A stretch of 64,000 nt of DNA from an uncultured Bacteroides sp. (GTDB lineage Bacteria; Bacteroidota; Bacteroidia; Bacteroidales; Bacteroidaceae). The DNA is taken from contig NZ_CAJULN010000009.1 in assembly GCF_910586915.1 (NCBI RefSeq), positions 43,284-107,283 of the forward strand, given 5' to 3'. Positions within the stretch are counted from its first letter, which is position 1. Every line of letters begins with the position of its first letter. Below are positions 27,061 to 35,288 of this stretch, piece by piece. The notes below the pieces were generated by a model, which saw only the letters and a list, made by a program, of their open reading frames with translations, made no database searches and was not told where the DNA came from. Both the position numbers and the translations under genes were made by a program.

Positions 27061-27972
27061 TTACCGCAGGCGCAACCTGTCTCCTATCTCGGGAACGTAG
27101 TCGGCGTCCTTGCGGTTCATCTTATACAAGCTACTGAGACGGATACCGTATTTCTGAGAAATGCCGTGCATGGAGTCGCCGTCTTTCACGATATACACGG
27201 TATGGGGCTTCGAAGCCCGTTTCTTTTTCGTTTTAAGATAGATGACATCCCCCGCACGTAGCGTATATTCACGGTGAAGGTCGTTGTACTTCACCAGTTT
27301 CTTCCAGCCGATGCCCAACTCCTTGCCCAAGTTCTGGAAGGTATCGCCGCTACGGGCAACGACATAGGCGATATCGTTGGCTATGTAAATGCGGTGGGGA
27401 TTGAGCAGCCAGGGGTTCTTTTTCAGTTTGCGTTCGGAGTAAGCACCTTTACGGTCGTATTTATAGAGGTCGTAATCTTCGATAATCGTTATCAGACGGT
27501 TGGCGTATGAAGGGTCGGTAGCATAGCCCGCCTTTTTCAATCCGCGCGCCCAGCCTTTGTAATCGGTAATATCGAGCTTGAAGAGAAAAGCATAGCGCGC
27601 CCCGCTTCTGAGAAAGGCGGAATGGTCTTCGTATGAATCGCGCGGATGCTTGTAGGCACGGAAACATTCGTTGCGTGCATCGTCGTCGTGATGCACCGTA
27701 CGTCCGCGCCAACTACTGCCGCATTTGATACCGAAATGATTATTGCTCTTTCGTGCCAGTTGGCTGTATCCGGCGCCACTTTCCAAAAGCCCTTGTGCCA
27801 GAGTGATACTGGCGGGAATCTTATGAAGTTTCATCTGTTCGACAGCCAAGTCGTTATACCTATTTATATATTCGATGTAACGGGCGTTCCGTTTCTGCGC
27901 CTGCACTCCTGCAGCAAAAAAGAATACGAGTATTAAAAAGAAAATCTTATGCAATCTGTTCTCCATTTTCAT
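27061..27972 (-). CDS. Glucosaminidase with two LysM domains (peptidoglycan hydrolase)
   Basis: A 303-residue exported enzyme. It has a signal peptide (FFLILVFFFAAGVQAQ), then a FlgJ/AcmA-type glucosaminidase domain (about residues 30-170) with ITLAQGLLESGAGYSQLA holding the catalytic Glu, and NNHFGIKC. Two LysM modules follow (about 205-252 and 258-303), the second being YIVKDGDSMHGISQKYGI. It would cut between N-acetylglucosamine and N-acetylmuramic acid while LysM binds peptidoglycan. It is upstream of, and separate from, the efflux operon in the same direction. Confidence 0.92.
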   Translation of the reverse strand: MKMENRLHKIFFLILVFFFAAGVQAQKRNARYIEYINRYNDLAVEQMKLHKIPASITLAQGLLESGAGYSQLARKSNNHFGIKCGSSWRGRTVHHDDDARNECFRAYKHPRDSYEDHSAFLRSGARYAFLFKLDITDYKGWARGLKKAGYATDPSYANRLITIIEDYDLYKYDRKGAYSERKLKKNPWLLNPHRIYIANDIAYVVARSGDTFQNLGKELGIGWKKLVKYNDLHREYTLRAGDVIYLKTKKKRASKPHTVYIVKDGDSMHGISQKYGIRLSSLYKMNRKDADYVPEIGDRLRLR

Positions 27973-28010
27973 TCAAATGTGGATTATGGGGCACAAAAAT
28001 CTGAAAAATA

Positions 28011-28041
28011 ATTGGGATTATCAATCTCTTTCCTAACTTTG
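28011..28041 (+). promoter_or_regulatory. Promoter of the cytidine deaminase-AraC operon
   Basis: TAACTTTG (28034-28041) fits the -7 consensus, and ATTG (28011-28014) lies 19 bases upstream as -33 box. The leader to the ATG at 28078 is about 30 bases. Confidence 0.65.
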
Positions 28042-28077
28042 TGACATTTATTAATAGAAACAAATACCTCTACGCAT

Positions 28078-28560
28078 ATGAAAGACCTCATAATTACAGC
28101 AGTTATTAAAGTATATCAGTATGACGAATTGGATGAGGCCGACCGGGCACTCATGAAAGCCGCCACGGATGCAACAACACGCAGTTATGCTCCTTATTCA
28201 CATTTTTCGGTAGGCGCTGCCGCACTGCTGGCCGACGGAACCGTAGTGACGGGAACCAATCAGGAAAACGCCGCTTATCCGTCGGGGCTTTGCGCGGAAC
28301 GAACGACTCTGTTCTACGCCAACTCGCAATATCCCGAACAGCCGGTGGTTGCTCTCGCCATTGCCGCAAGAACGGAGAAGGACTTTATAGACTCGCCCAT
28401 TCCGCCCTGCGGTGCTTGCCGCCAAGTGATTCTGGAGACGGAGAAACGATATGGGCAGCCCATCCGCATCTTGCTTTACGGCAAGACGTGCATCTACGAG
28501 ATAAAGAGCATAGGCGATTTGTTGCCACTCTCCTTTGACGCTTCAGCCATGGAGGAATAA
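28078..28560 (+). CDS. cdd: Cytidine deaminase
   Basis: A 160-residue homotetramer-type cytidine deaminase that turns (deoxy)cytidine into (deoxy)uridine. The zinc site is complete: CAE (about residues 71-73; Cys ligand plus catalytic Glu) and PCGAC (about 109-113), two further Cys ligands. YAPYSHFSVGAA and TNQENAAYPSG form the substrate pocket. The AraC gene follows two bases after the stop, so the genes are coupled. Confidence 0.94.
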   Translation: MKDLIITAVIKVYQYDELDEADRALMKAATDATTRSYAPYSHFSVGAAALLADGTVVTGTNQENAAYPSGLCAERTTLFYANSQYPEQPVVALAIAARTEKDFIDSPIPPCGACRQVILETEKRYGQPIRILLYGKTCIYEIKSIGDLLPLSFDASAMEE

Positions 28561-28562
28561 CC

Positions 28563-29405
28563 ATGCTGCAACAGTATCACACCAAACTGAAAGGAACGCT
28601 TGCACTCACGGATTCCTATGCGACTGAGACTGCTTTGCAGAAGGAAAAAGGACTTTACAAATTCATATGGGTACGCGACGGGAACATCACAGTCGACATA
28701 GACCATCAGGAGACGGCGCTCAACAAAGATGAAGTGATTTCACTGACTCCCCTGCAATATCTCGACTTCAAATCAATCGACGGAGAATACCTGACTTTGC
28801 TGTTCAACAGCAATTTCTACTGCATCTACGGCAACGACCATGAGGTATCGTGCAGCGGGTTCCTGTTCAACGGCTCGTCGCATCTTATCCGTTTCACGCT
28901 GAACGAAAACGAACGCAGTGAACTGAAGGCAATCGTCGCAGCACTGGCAAACGAGTTCACCGTTGCCGACAACTTGCAGGAAGAGATGCTGCGCATATTG
29001 CTGAAGCGGTTCATCATCCAATGTACGCGGATTGCGCGCAACCGCATGAATATCACCCGCGAAAAAGAGTCGGGGTTTGAGATTGTACGCCGATACTACA
29101 ATCTCGTTGACGAGCATTACCGGAGGAAGAAGCAGGTGCAGGATTATGCGGATATGCTGCACAAGTCGCCCAAAACCCTGTCAAACATCTTTTCAGCCTG
29201 CAAACTGCCCTCCCCGCTCCGCGTGATTCACGAACGGGTGGAAGCAGAAGCCAAACGCCTCCTGCTCTACAGCAACAAAAGCGCCAAAGAGATTGCCGAC
29301 ATCTTAGGGTTTGAAGACCAGGCTTCTTTCAGCCGTTTCTTTAAAAATATGACCGGACAAAGTGCCTTACAGTTCAGGAATATATGTGCTAAGAACACAT
29401 TGTAA
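28563..29405 (+). CDS. AraC-family transcriptional regulator
   Basis: A 280-residue regulator. The N-terminal half (about residues 1-150) looks like a cupin-type sensing domain. The C-terminal half carries two helix-turn-helix motifs: VQDYADMLHKSPKTLSNIF and SAKEIADILGFEDQASFSRFFKNMTGQSALQFR, the second being the family signature. ATG lies two bases after the cytidine deaminase stop, and an intrinsic terminator follows at once, so this is a two-gene operon. Whether it controls nucleoside genes is unknown. Confidence 0.9.
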   Translation: MLQQYHTKLKGTLALTDSYATETALQKEKGLYKFIWVRDGNITVDIDHQETALNKDEVISLTPLQYLDFKSIDGEYLTLLFNSNFYCIYGNDHEVSCSGFLFNGSSHLIRFTLNENERSELKAIVAALANEFTVADNLQEEMLRILLKRFIIQCTRIARNRMNITREKESGFEIVRRYYNLVDEHYRRKKQVQDYADMLHKSPKTLSNIFSACKLPSPLRVIHERVEAEAKRLLLYSNKSAKEIADILGFEDQASFSRFFKNMTGQSALQFRNICAKNTL

Positions 29406-29409
29406 ATAG

Positions 29410-29446
29410 AAAAGGCTTTCAATCGTTGCATTGAAAGCCTTTTTTC
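29410..29446 (+). terminator. Intrinsic terminator after AraC gene
   Basis: The stem AAAAGGCTTTCAAT (29410-29423) pairs with 29430-29443 over a 6-base loop, and the T-run continues through 29445. Confidence 0.92.
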
Positions 29447-29481
29447 ATACAGCCAACCGCAATTCAAGAGTCAATCCACCC

Positions 29482-29641
29482 GCAACAAACTTCCTGTCGT
29501 CTAATAACAAACTTGTCCGCAACCAATAACCAACTTCCGATTTTCCAACAACAAACTATAAATGAAGCCTTTGTTTTTATAAACGAAGGCTTCATTTATA
29601 AAAACGAAAGTTGCATTTATATAAACGAAGGCTTCGTTTAT
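29482..29641. repeat. Intergenic tandem array of 22-bp then 21-bp units
   Basis: The first part holds three or four loose 22-bp units, each with AACAAACTT or ACCAACTT (29482, 29504, 29526, 29548). The second holds four 21-bp units (29558-29578, 29579-29599, 29600-29620, 29621-29641) built on the pattern ATAAACGAAG-G-CTTCGTTTAT. The last unit is a perfect palindrome around one central base. The array lies between the AraC terminator and the ABC-F leader. It has no coding pattern and no spacers. Confidence 0.85.
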
Positions 29642-29838
29642 AGATTGCAAACGGTGCAACAGAACTTTACCAGCCGTTGACCGGAACTTCTCCATCAATA
29701 GAAAAGAACTTTTCCCTTGACATTCTGTGCATCATTTGCGGTCGGTCGGGCCAGCGATTGCCGGCGGCTGACCGGGAGCATCCGAAGCGCTGAAAAAATA
29801 TTTCCGCCAAGACTGTATGAGATTCCACCGGAAAGTGT

Positions 29839-30068
29839 TACCTTTGCGCCCGAATTGAAACCCTTATACATACTTACTCCAATGAGAATATCTAAGTAAG
29901 ACAACACTTTTCTGTATAAACATCACTTTCTCAATATACTTTTTCCATCTCGTTAAGCATCACGGAATCCGTGTTGTTTAGTCGGTATTGTGTTTGTCCT
30001 CCCGCCTTTCCTGCGATTATCACTTACTTTTTTTTAAATCTTCACACCCCAAAAACAACAAGACAGCC
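29839..30068 (+). promoter_or_regulatory. Promoter and leader of the ABC-F gene
   Basis: TACCTTTG (29839-29846) followed by CGCCCGA resembles many Bacteroides start sites. The leader of about 215 bases holds a 5-codon frame ATG-AGA-ATA-TCT-AAG-TAA (29882-29899), a dyad CACGGAATCCGTG, and a T-run near 30030. I see no protein-coding gene in 29642-30068. A leader-peptide control of the ABC-F gene is possible but unproven. Confidence 0.4.
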
Positions 30069-31688
30069 ATGCCTATAAGTATTCAACAAATCAGCTATAT
30101 CCATCCGGACAAAGAAACACTGTTCGACAACCTCAACTTTGCCATCGGCAAAGGACAGAAATTAGGATTGGTCGGAAACAACGGCTGCGGCAAATCGACC
30201 TTGCTGCAAATCATTGCCGGACAATTATCACCGTCTTCCGGTGTCATCGTCCGGCCGGACGACCTTTATTACATTCCGCAGCATTTCGGACAATACGATT
30301 CGCTGACCATCGCCCAAGCCTTGCACATAGACACGAAGCAACAAGCACTGCACGCCATCTTGGCAGGAGACGCCTCAACGAAGAATTTCACACTCCTAAA
30401 TGACGACTGGAACATCGAAGAACGCTCCGCAGCCGCCCTCGATTCGTGGGGAATAGGACGCTTCACACTCTCCTACCCGATGCATCTGCTCAGTGGTGGC
30501 GAAAAGACGCGTGTCTTTTTAGCGGGCATGGACATCCACGCCCCCTCTGCCATCCTTATGGACGAACCGACAAACCATCTCGACATTGCGGGCAGGCAGC
30601 GCTTGTATGATTGGGTGGAGAAGTACCGTTCGACTCTGTTGGTAGTGAGCCACGACCGTACGCTGCTCAATCTGCTTCCCGAAATCTGCGAACTGGAGAA
30701 GCATCAAATCATGTATTACGGCGGCAACTACGAATTCTACAAAGAGCAGAAAGCCTTGATGCAGGAAGCCCTGCAACAGCGCATCGAAGAAAAAGAGAAA
30801 GCCTTGCGCATAGCCCGTAAAGTAGCACGCGAAACGGCCGAGCGAAGGGACAAACAGAATGTGCGTGGCGAGAAAGCCAATATAAAAAGAGGAGTCCCAC
30901 GCATCGTACTGAACGGATTGCAAAGCAAATCGGAGAAAAGCACCGGCAAACTGACCGCCGTCCATCAGGAGAAAGCCGAAAAGCTGACCGACGAACGCAA
31001 CCGTCTCCGTGGTTCGCTCTCGCCAACGGCTACGCTAAAGACCGACTTCAACAGTTCTTCACTGCACACGGGCAAAACGTTAGTTACAGCCAAAGAGATA
31101 AACTTCGGTTATCCTGCCGATGCGGACGGCAACAACCTGCCGGAACAACGCCTTTGGCAGACTCCCGTCAGCTTCCAACTAAAGAGTGGCGACCGCCTCC
31201 GCATAGAAGGAACCAACGGCAGTGGAAAGACGACTCTGCTGAAAATCATCACCGGACAACTCCATCCGCAAGAGGGGACTCTCACACGGGCAGATTTCTC
31301 TTACGTCTATCTCAACCAGGAGTATTCCATCATCGACAACCGGAACAGTATTCTCGGACAGGCTTACGCTTTCAACAGCCGGAACCTGCCGGAACACGAG
31401 ATAAAAATCATTCTGAACCGTTACCTGTTTCCCGCTTCCGAATGGGATAAATCCTGTAGGAAGTTAAGCGGCGGCGAGAAGATGCGGCTCGCTTTCTGCT
31501 GTCTGATGATTGGCAACAATACGCCGGATATGTTTATCCTGGACGAGCCGACTAACAATCTGGATATACAGAGCATTGAAATCATCACCAAGACTATCAA
31601 GAATTATACGGGTACGGTCGTTGCCATTTCGCACGATAACTATTTCATTCGGGAGATAGGTATCGGGCAATCCATCGCACTCAGTTAA
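30069..31688 (+). CDS. ABC-F family ATPase
   Basis: A 539-residue soluble protein with two ABC domains and no membrane part. ATPase 1 has GNNGCGKST, LSGGEKTR and ILMDEPTNHLD; ATPase 2 has GTNGSGKTT, LSGGEKMR and FILDEPTNNLD. A charged, helical linker rich in Lys/Glu/Arg (about residues 215-300) lies between. Such proteins act on the ribosome as translation factors or antibiotic-protection proteins. I start at ATG 30069 (MPISIQQISY); the longer frame to 29988 is not protein-like. Subfamily cannot be settled from sequence alone, so drug resistance is only a possibility. Confidence 0.92.
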   Translation: MPISIQQISYIHPDKETLFDNLNFAIGKGQKLGLVGNNGCGKSTLLQIIAGQLSPSSGVIVRPDDLYYIPQHFGQYDSLTIAQALHIDTKQQALHAILAGDASTKNFTLLNDDWNIEERSAAALDSWGIGRFTLSYPMHLLSGGEKTRVFLAGMDIHAPSAILMDEPTNHLDIAGRQRLYDWVEKYRSTLLVVSHDRTLLNLLPEICELEKHQIMYYGGNYEFYKEQKALMQEALQQRIEEKEKALRIARKVARETAERRDKQNVRGEKANIKRGVPRIVLNGLQSKSEKSTGKLTAVHQEKAEKLTDERNRLRGSLSPTATLKTDFNSSSLHTGKTLVTAKEINFGYPADADGNNLPEQRLWQTPVSFQLKSGDRLRIEGTNGSGKTTLLKIITGQLHPQEGTLTRADFSYVYLNQEYSIIDNRNSILGQAYAFNSRNLPEHEIKIILNRYLFPASEWDKSCRKLSGGEKMRLAFCCLMIGNNTPDMFILDEPTNNLDIQSIEIITKTIKNYTGTVVAISHDNYFIREIGIGQSIALS

Positions 31689-31774
31689 TCTGTTGATATT
31701 TTATCTGATAAAGTCTCAAATATCAATACGGTTTTTTATAACTTCGCAGCGCGAAGAAAAAGAATAAAAATAAA

Positions 31775-32563
31775 ATGAGTCAAACAACGCAATCATGGTG
31801 GTTTGTCTTTTATAAAGACCAACTACTTCTTGAAAAGAAAGGGAACGGCACATTTGCCCTTCCTTGCGGAAAAATTCCGCCTATCGTTATCAAAGAAAAA
31901 ACTACGGTACATACTATCACAACATTGGAGGGAAAGAATTGCAAATCTTTCTCTCTGCCCGCACCTATCGAAGAATCAGAGCGATATATAATGATCGGAC
32001 TTCGTGCTTCTTATGAGTATCTCCCGTTGACTCATTACCAGACAGCAGGAAAAGCGCACGAGATTCTGCATTGGGACAGAAACAGCCAGTTCTGCTCTGC
32101 CTGCGGCACTCCTATGGAGCAGAAAGAGAACATCATGAAACGTTGCCCGAAGTGCGGAAGGGAAGTATATCCGTCCATTTCAACCGCAGTCCTCGTCTTG
32201 GTGAGAAAAGAAGATTCACTACTCCTGGTCCATGCCCGCAACTTCAAAGGAACATTCAACAGTCTCGTTGCCGGATTTTTGGAAACCGGAGAGACACTGG
32301 AAGAATGTGTAGCGCGTGAAGTGAAAGAGGAAACCGGACTGGACGTGAAGAATATCACTTATTTCGGCAATCAGCCTTGGCCGTATCCCAGCGGGTTGAT
32401 GGTCGGTTTTATTGCAGATTATGCCGGAGGGGAAATAAAACTCCAGGATGAAGAATTAAGTTCGGGCGACTTCTACACAAGAGATAATTTGCCGGAACTT
32501 CCCCGAAAACTGAGCCTTGCACGGAAGATGATTGACTGGTGGATAGAAAGTAACAATGAATAA
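31775..32563 (+). CDS. nudC: NAD+/NADH diphosphatase
   Basis: A 262-residue NUDIX hydrolase that cleaves NAD(H) to NMN(H) and AMP and can remove NAD caps from RNA. A four-Cys zinc site lies in the middle (CSAC and CPKC, about residues 109-129). The NUDIX box GFLETGETLEECVAREVKEETG is complete at about 167-188. The NudC-specific motif QPWPYPSGLM follows at about 200-209. The N-terminal domain is typical. A TAACTTCG at about 31738 may be the -7 box. Confidence 0.93.
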   Translation: MSQTTQSWWFVFYKDQLLLEKKGNGTFALPCGKIPPIVIKEKTTVHTITTLEGKNCKSFSLPAPIEESERYIMIGLRASYEYLPLTHYQTAGKAHEILHWDRNSQFCSACGTPMEQKENIMKRCPKCGREVYPSISTAVLVLVRKEDSLLLVHARNFKGTFNSLVAGFLETGETLEECVAREVKEETGLDVKNITYFGNQPWPYPSGLMVGFIADYAGGEIKLQDEELSSGDFYTRDNLPELPRKLSLARKMIDWWIESNNE

Positions 32564-32654
32564 TCCAAACATGGAAAACATTATCAAGCCGTTTACGTTC
32601 TGAATCTTAAATACTTTTTTAATCTATGTGAATTTTTTTATCGGAGAAAAGCCG

Positions 32655-32662
32655 TACTTTTG
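32655..32662 (+). promoter_or_regulatory. -7 promoter box of the acyltransferase gene
   Basis: TACTTTTG fits TAnnTTTG and is followed by CAGG. It covers the TTG at 32660 and so argues against that codon as start, favouring GTG 32690. Confidence 0.55.
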
Positions 32663-32689
32663 CAGGCAAAAGTAAAAACGACTTATACC

Positions 32690-33738
32690 GTGATTCACAC
32701 ACTGACTTCTCTACGTATATTTTTTGCCTTGATGGTATTCGGGGCTCATTGCTATGTTTTAGACTCCAGCTTTGATGCCCATTTCTTCAAAGAGGGGTTT
32801 GTCGGAGTGAGTTTCTTCTTCGTTCTTAGCGGATTTATCATTGCCTACAACTATCAGGAAAAACTACTGGTAAAAAGTACTGCCAAACGTACTTTTTGGA
32901 TAGCACGCATTGCCCGTATCTACCCACTGCATCTGCTGACTCTCTTAATAGCCGTATGTATAGGAGGATACGTACAATACAGAGACACGGTGGACTGGCT
33001 CAAGCACTTTGTAGCTTCCACCTTCCTATTACAGCCTTTTTCCCGTCCGCCGACTATTTCTTTTCTTTCAACAGTCCTTCATGGAGTTTGGGATGCGAAC
33101 AGTTATTCTATTTTTGTTTTCCGCTTGTTATCCCCTTTTTGAATAACAAACGAAATTTGCTTATCACTCTTTTTATCTGCCTTCTCCTTATGCTGGCAGG
33201 CATGTATATGACACCTGATGAACAAATCAAGGCATACTGGTATGTAAATCCGATAACCCGTCTGCCGGATTTTCTTGTGGGAGTTTTACTCTACCAGTTA
33301 TACAAGTCGATACGCAATAAAAAGATTTCTTATTCTACCGGAACATTATTGGAAACAGGAGTGATCGCTTTCTTTCTTCTTTTCTATTTCAGTGCCGCAT
33401 TTATTCCCAAAGTATATCGTTATTCCTGTTATTACTGGTTGCCCATCTCCTTATTGATACTCATTTTCGCTCTACAAAAAGGAGGTATTTCCCGGCTGTT
33501 GTCTAACCGTTTCTTAATTATAGGCGGAGAAATCAGTTACAGTTTCTACCTGATACATCTTTTCATCATACTTACATACTCTAAAATGGCAGCTCTTTAT
33601 CAATGGCCTACACAATGGATGATAAGTGTTCCTATTATCCTTTATACCACTATTGCACTTAGCCTGTTATCCTACTATTATTTTGAAAAGCCCGCCAACA
33701 AATGGGTAAAACGAATATTCACTAAAAAACAATTATAA
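32690..33738 (+). pseudogene. Acyltransferase (type 3) gene with a single frameshift in a T-run
   Basis: An integral membrane acyltransferase of the AcylT_3/OafA type is split across two frames. The first (from GTG 32690, to a stop near 33142) gives TSLRIFFALMVFGAHCYV, GVSFFFVLSGFIIAYNY and RIARIYPLHLLTLL. The second (to 33738) gives FFPSADYFFSFNSPSWSLGCEQLFY, LPDFLVGVLLYQL and GEISYSFYLIHLF. Adding one T to the run at 33037-33041 restores a continuous protein of about 350 residues across LLQPFFPSADYFF. This may be a real inactivation, an on/off switch or a sequencing error. The DUF418 gene follows after 9 bases and may be in the same operon. The family usually acetylates sugars on lipid or surface glycans. 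Confidence 0.8.
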
Positions 33739-33747
33739 ATCAACACC

Positions 33748-34923
33748 ATGGAATTATCAACGAAAACACCACGAATTGAGGTAGTAGACGCTCTTAGAGG
33801 TTTTGCCGTTATGGCTATCCTCCTGGTACATAACCTGGAGCATTTTATTTTTCCGGTTTATCCGGAGTATTCTCCCAAGTGGCTAACCATTTTAGACAAT
33901 GGAGTATTCAATGCAGTATTCTCTCTGTTTGCGGGAAAATCTTATGCCATATTCGCTCTGCTCTTTGGATTTACTTTCTATATTCAATCGCATAATCAGA
34001 AACTGAAAGGAAAAGATTTCGGTTATCGTTTTTTATGGAGAATGGTTTTACTGGTTGGATTCGCAACATTGAATGCAGTCTTTTTCCCGGCGGGAGACGT
34101 ACTTCTTCTATTTGCAATAGTCGGCCTCATATTGTTCACCGTACGCAAATGGAGCGACAAAGCCATTTTGATTACTGCTATTATATTCTTGTTGCAACCT
34201 ATTGAATGGTATCACTACATTGCCAGTCTTTTCAATCCTGCCTATACGTTACCCGACTTGAAAGTCGGAGCCATGTATGCCGAAGTAGCCGAATACACGA
34301 AAGGTGGAAACTTTTGGGATTTCTTTATAGGTAATATCACATTAGGACAGAAAGCCAGTTTGCTGTGGGCTGTTGGCGCCGGACGCTTCTTACAAACGGC
34401 CGGATTATTCCTGGTCGGTTTGTATATCGGACGCAAAGAATTATTCGTCACTACCGAATCTCATCTGAAATTCTGGATAAAAGCACTTATCATTGCGGCG
34501 ATCAGTTTCGCTCCGCTCTACTCGCTGAAAGAACAGATTATGCAAAGTGACAGTAGCCTGATTCAAAATACAGTAGGCACCGCTTTTGATATGTGGCAAA
34601 AATTCGCGTTTACTATTGTACTGGTAGCTTCTTTCATCCTGCTTTACCAGAAAGACAAGTTCAAGAAAGCGGTTTCCAATTTACGTTTTTACGGAAAGAT
34701 GAGTTTGACAAACTACATCTCCCAGTCTATCTTGGGAGCTATCATCTATTTCCCATTCGGATTCTACCTGGCTCCCTATTGCGGATATAGCATCAGCTTA
34801 CTAATCGGTATTATTCTTCTTATACTGCAAGTACAGTTCTGCAAATGGTGGTTGTCCAAACATAAACAAGGGCCGCTGGAAACGATATGGCACAAATGGA
34901 CTTGGATAGGAAACAAGAAATAA
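33748..34923 (+). CDS. DUF418 membrane protein
   Basis: A 391-residue polytopic membrane protein with about 8-10 helices. The N-terminus IEVVDALRGFAVMAILLVHN is the heparan-acetyltransferase-like DUF1624/DUF418 start. The C-terminal DUF418 part has AVSNLRFYGKMSLTNYISQSILGAIIYF. Function is unproven; the start resembles acyltransferase-3 proteins, and an acyltransferase is its upstream neighbour. A shared role in acyl modification is possible. Confidence 0.87.
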   Translation: MELSTKTPRIEVVDALRGFAVMAILLVHNLEHFIFPVYPEYSPKWLTILDNGVFNAVFSLFAGKSYAIFALLFGFTFYIQSHNQKLKGKDFGYRFLWRMVLLVGFATLNAVFFPAGDVLLLFAIVGLILFTVRKWSDKAILITAIIFLLQPIEWYHYIASLFNPAYTLPDLKVGAMYAEVAEYTKGGNFWDFFIGNITLGQKASLLWAVGAGRFLQTAGLFLVGLYIGRKELFVTTESHLKFWIKALIIAAISFAPLYSLKEQIMQSDSSLIQNTVGTAFDMWQKFAFTIVLVASFILLYQKDKFKKAVSNLRFYGKMSLTNYISQSILGAIIYFPFGFYLAPYCGYSISLLIGIILLILQVQFCKWWLSKHKQGPLETIWHKWTWIGNKK

Positions 34924-35288
34924 CGGAGAGATACCTATAAAAATAAAGAAAGCAGGCCACGAAATACACTCAAACCACAAACGAACAATTTATGAATATG
35001 AAACTGAACGTATCACTCTAAAGCATCAACAAAACATGTGTATCCGCAGCCTGCGGGTTGAAATTGAGATGATGCCAATACAACAAGATTTCCCCAAGAA
35101 TGATTAGAAAGTCGGCTTAAAGAATGCAAAGGAATCGAAAGAACTGTGCTAAACCGGGCTAAATGCCCAAAAACAGGGGAAATCAAGACGATACACAGAT
35201 AAAAAGAAGCGCCCCTATACTCTTCAAAAAGACTATAGAAGCGCTATTTTATGATTGTCCTATTCTGAAACTATCAGCAGAAACTGAA
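34924..35288. other. Intergenic gap with an imperfect terminator only
   Basis: This gap of 365 bases lies between convergent genes. I see no gene, repeat or promoter here. Near its right end an imperfect hairpin (AGCGC 208-212 / GCGCT 241-245 and CTATA / TATAG, offsets from 35000) is followed on the minus strand by a TTTTT run (complement of 35201-35205). It probably ends the phosphohexomutase transcript. Confidence 0.5.

Noticed and set aside
29695..29907. 70-residue frame on the minus strand between AraC and ABC-F
   Set aside because: The first half looks faintly like a membrane-protein fragment, but there is no promoter or signal and no recognisable domain, so I left it out.
30069..31688. 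Calling the ABC-F gene an antibiotic resistance determinant
   Set aside because: Subfamily cannot be judged without alignment, and many ABC-F proteins are housekeeping translation factors.
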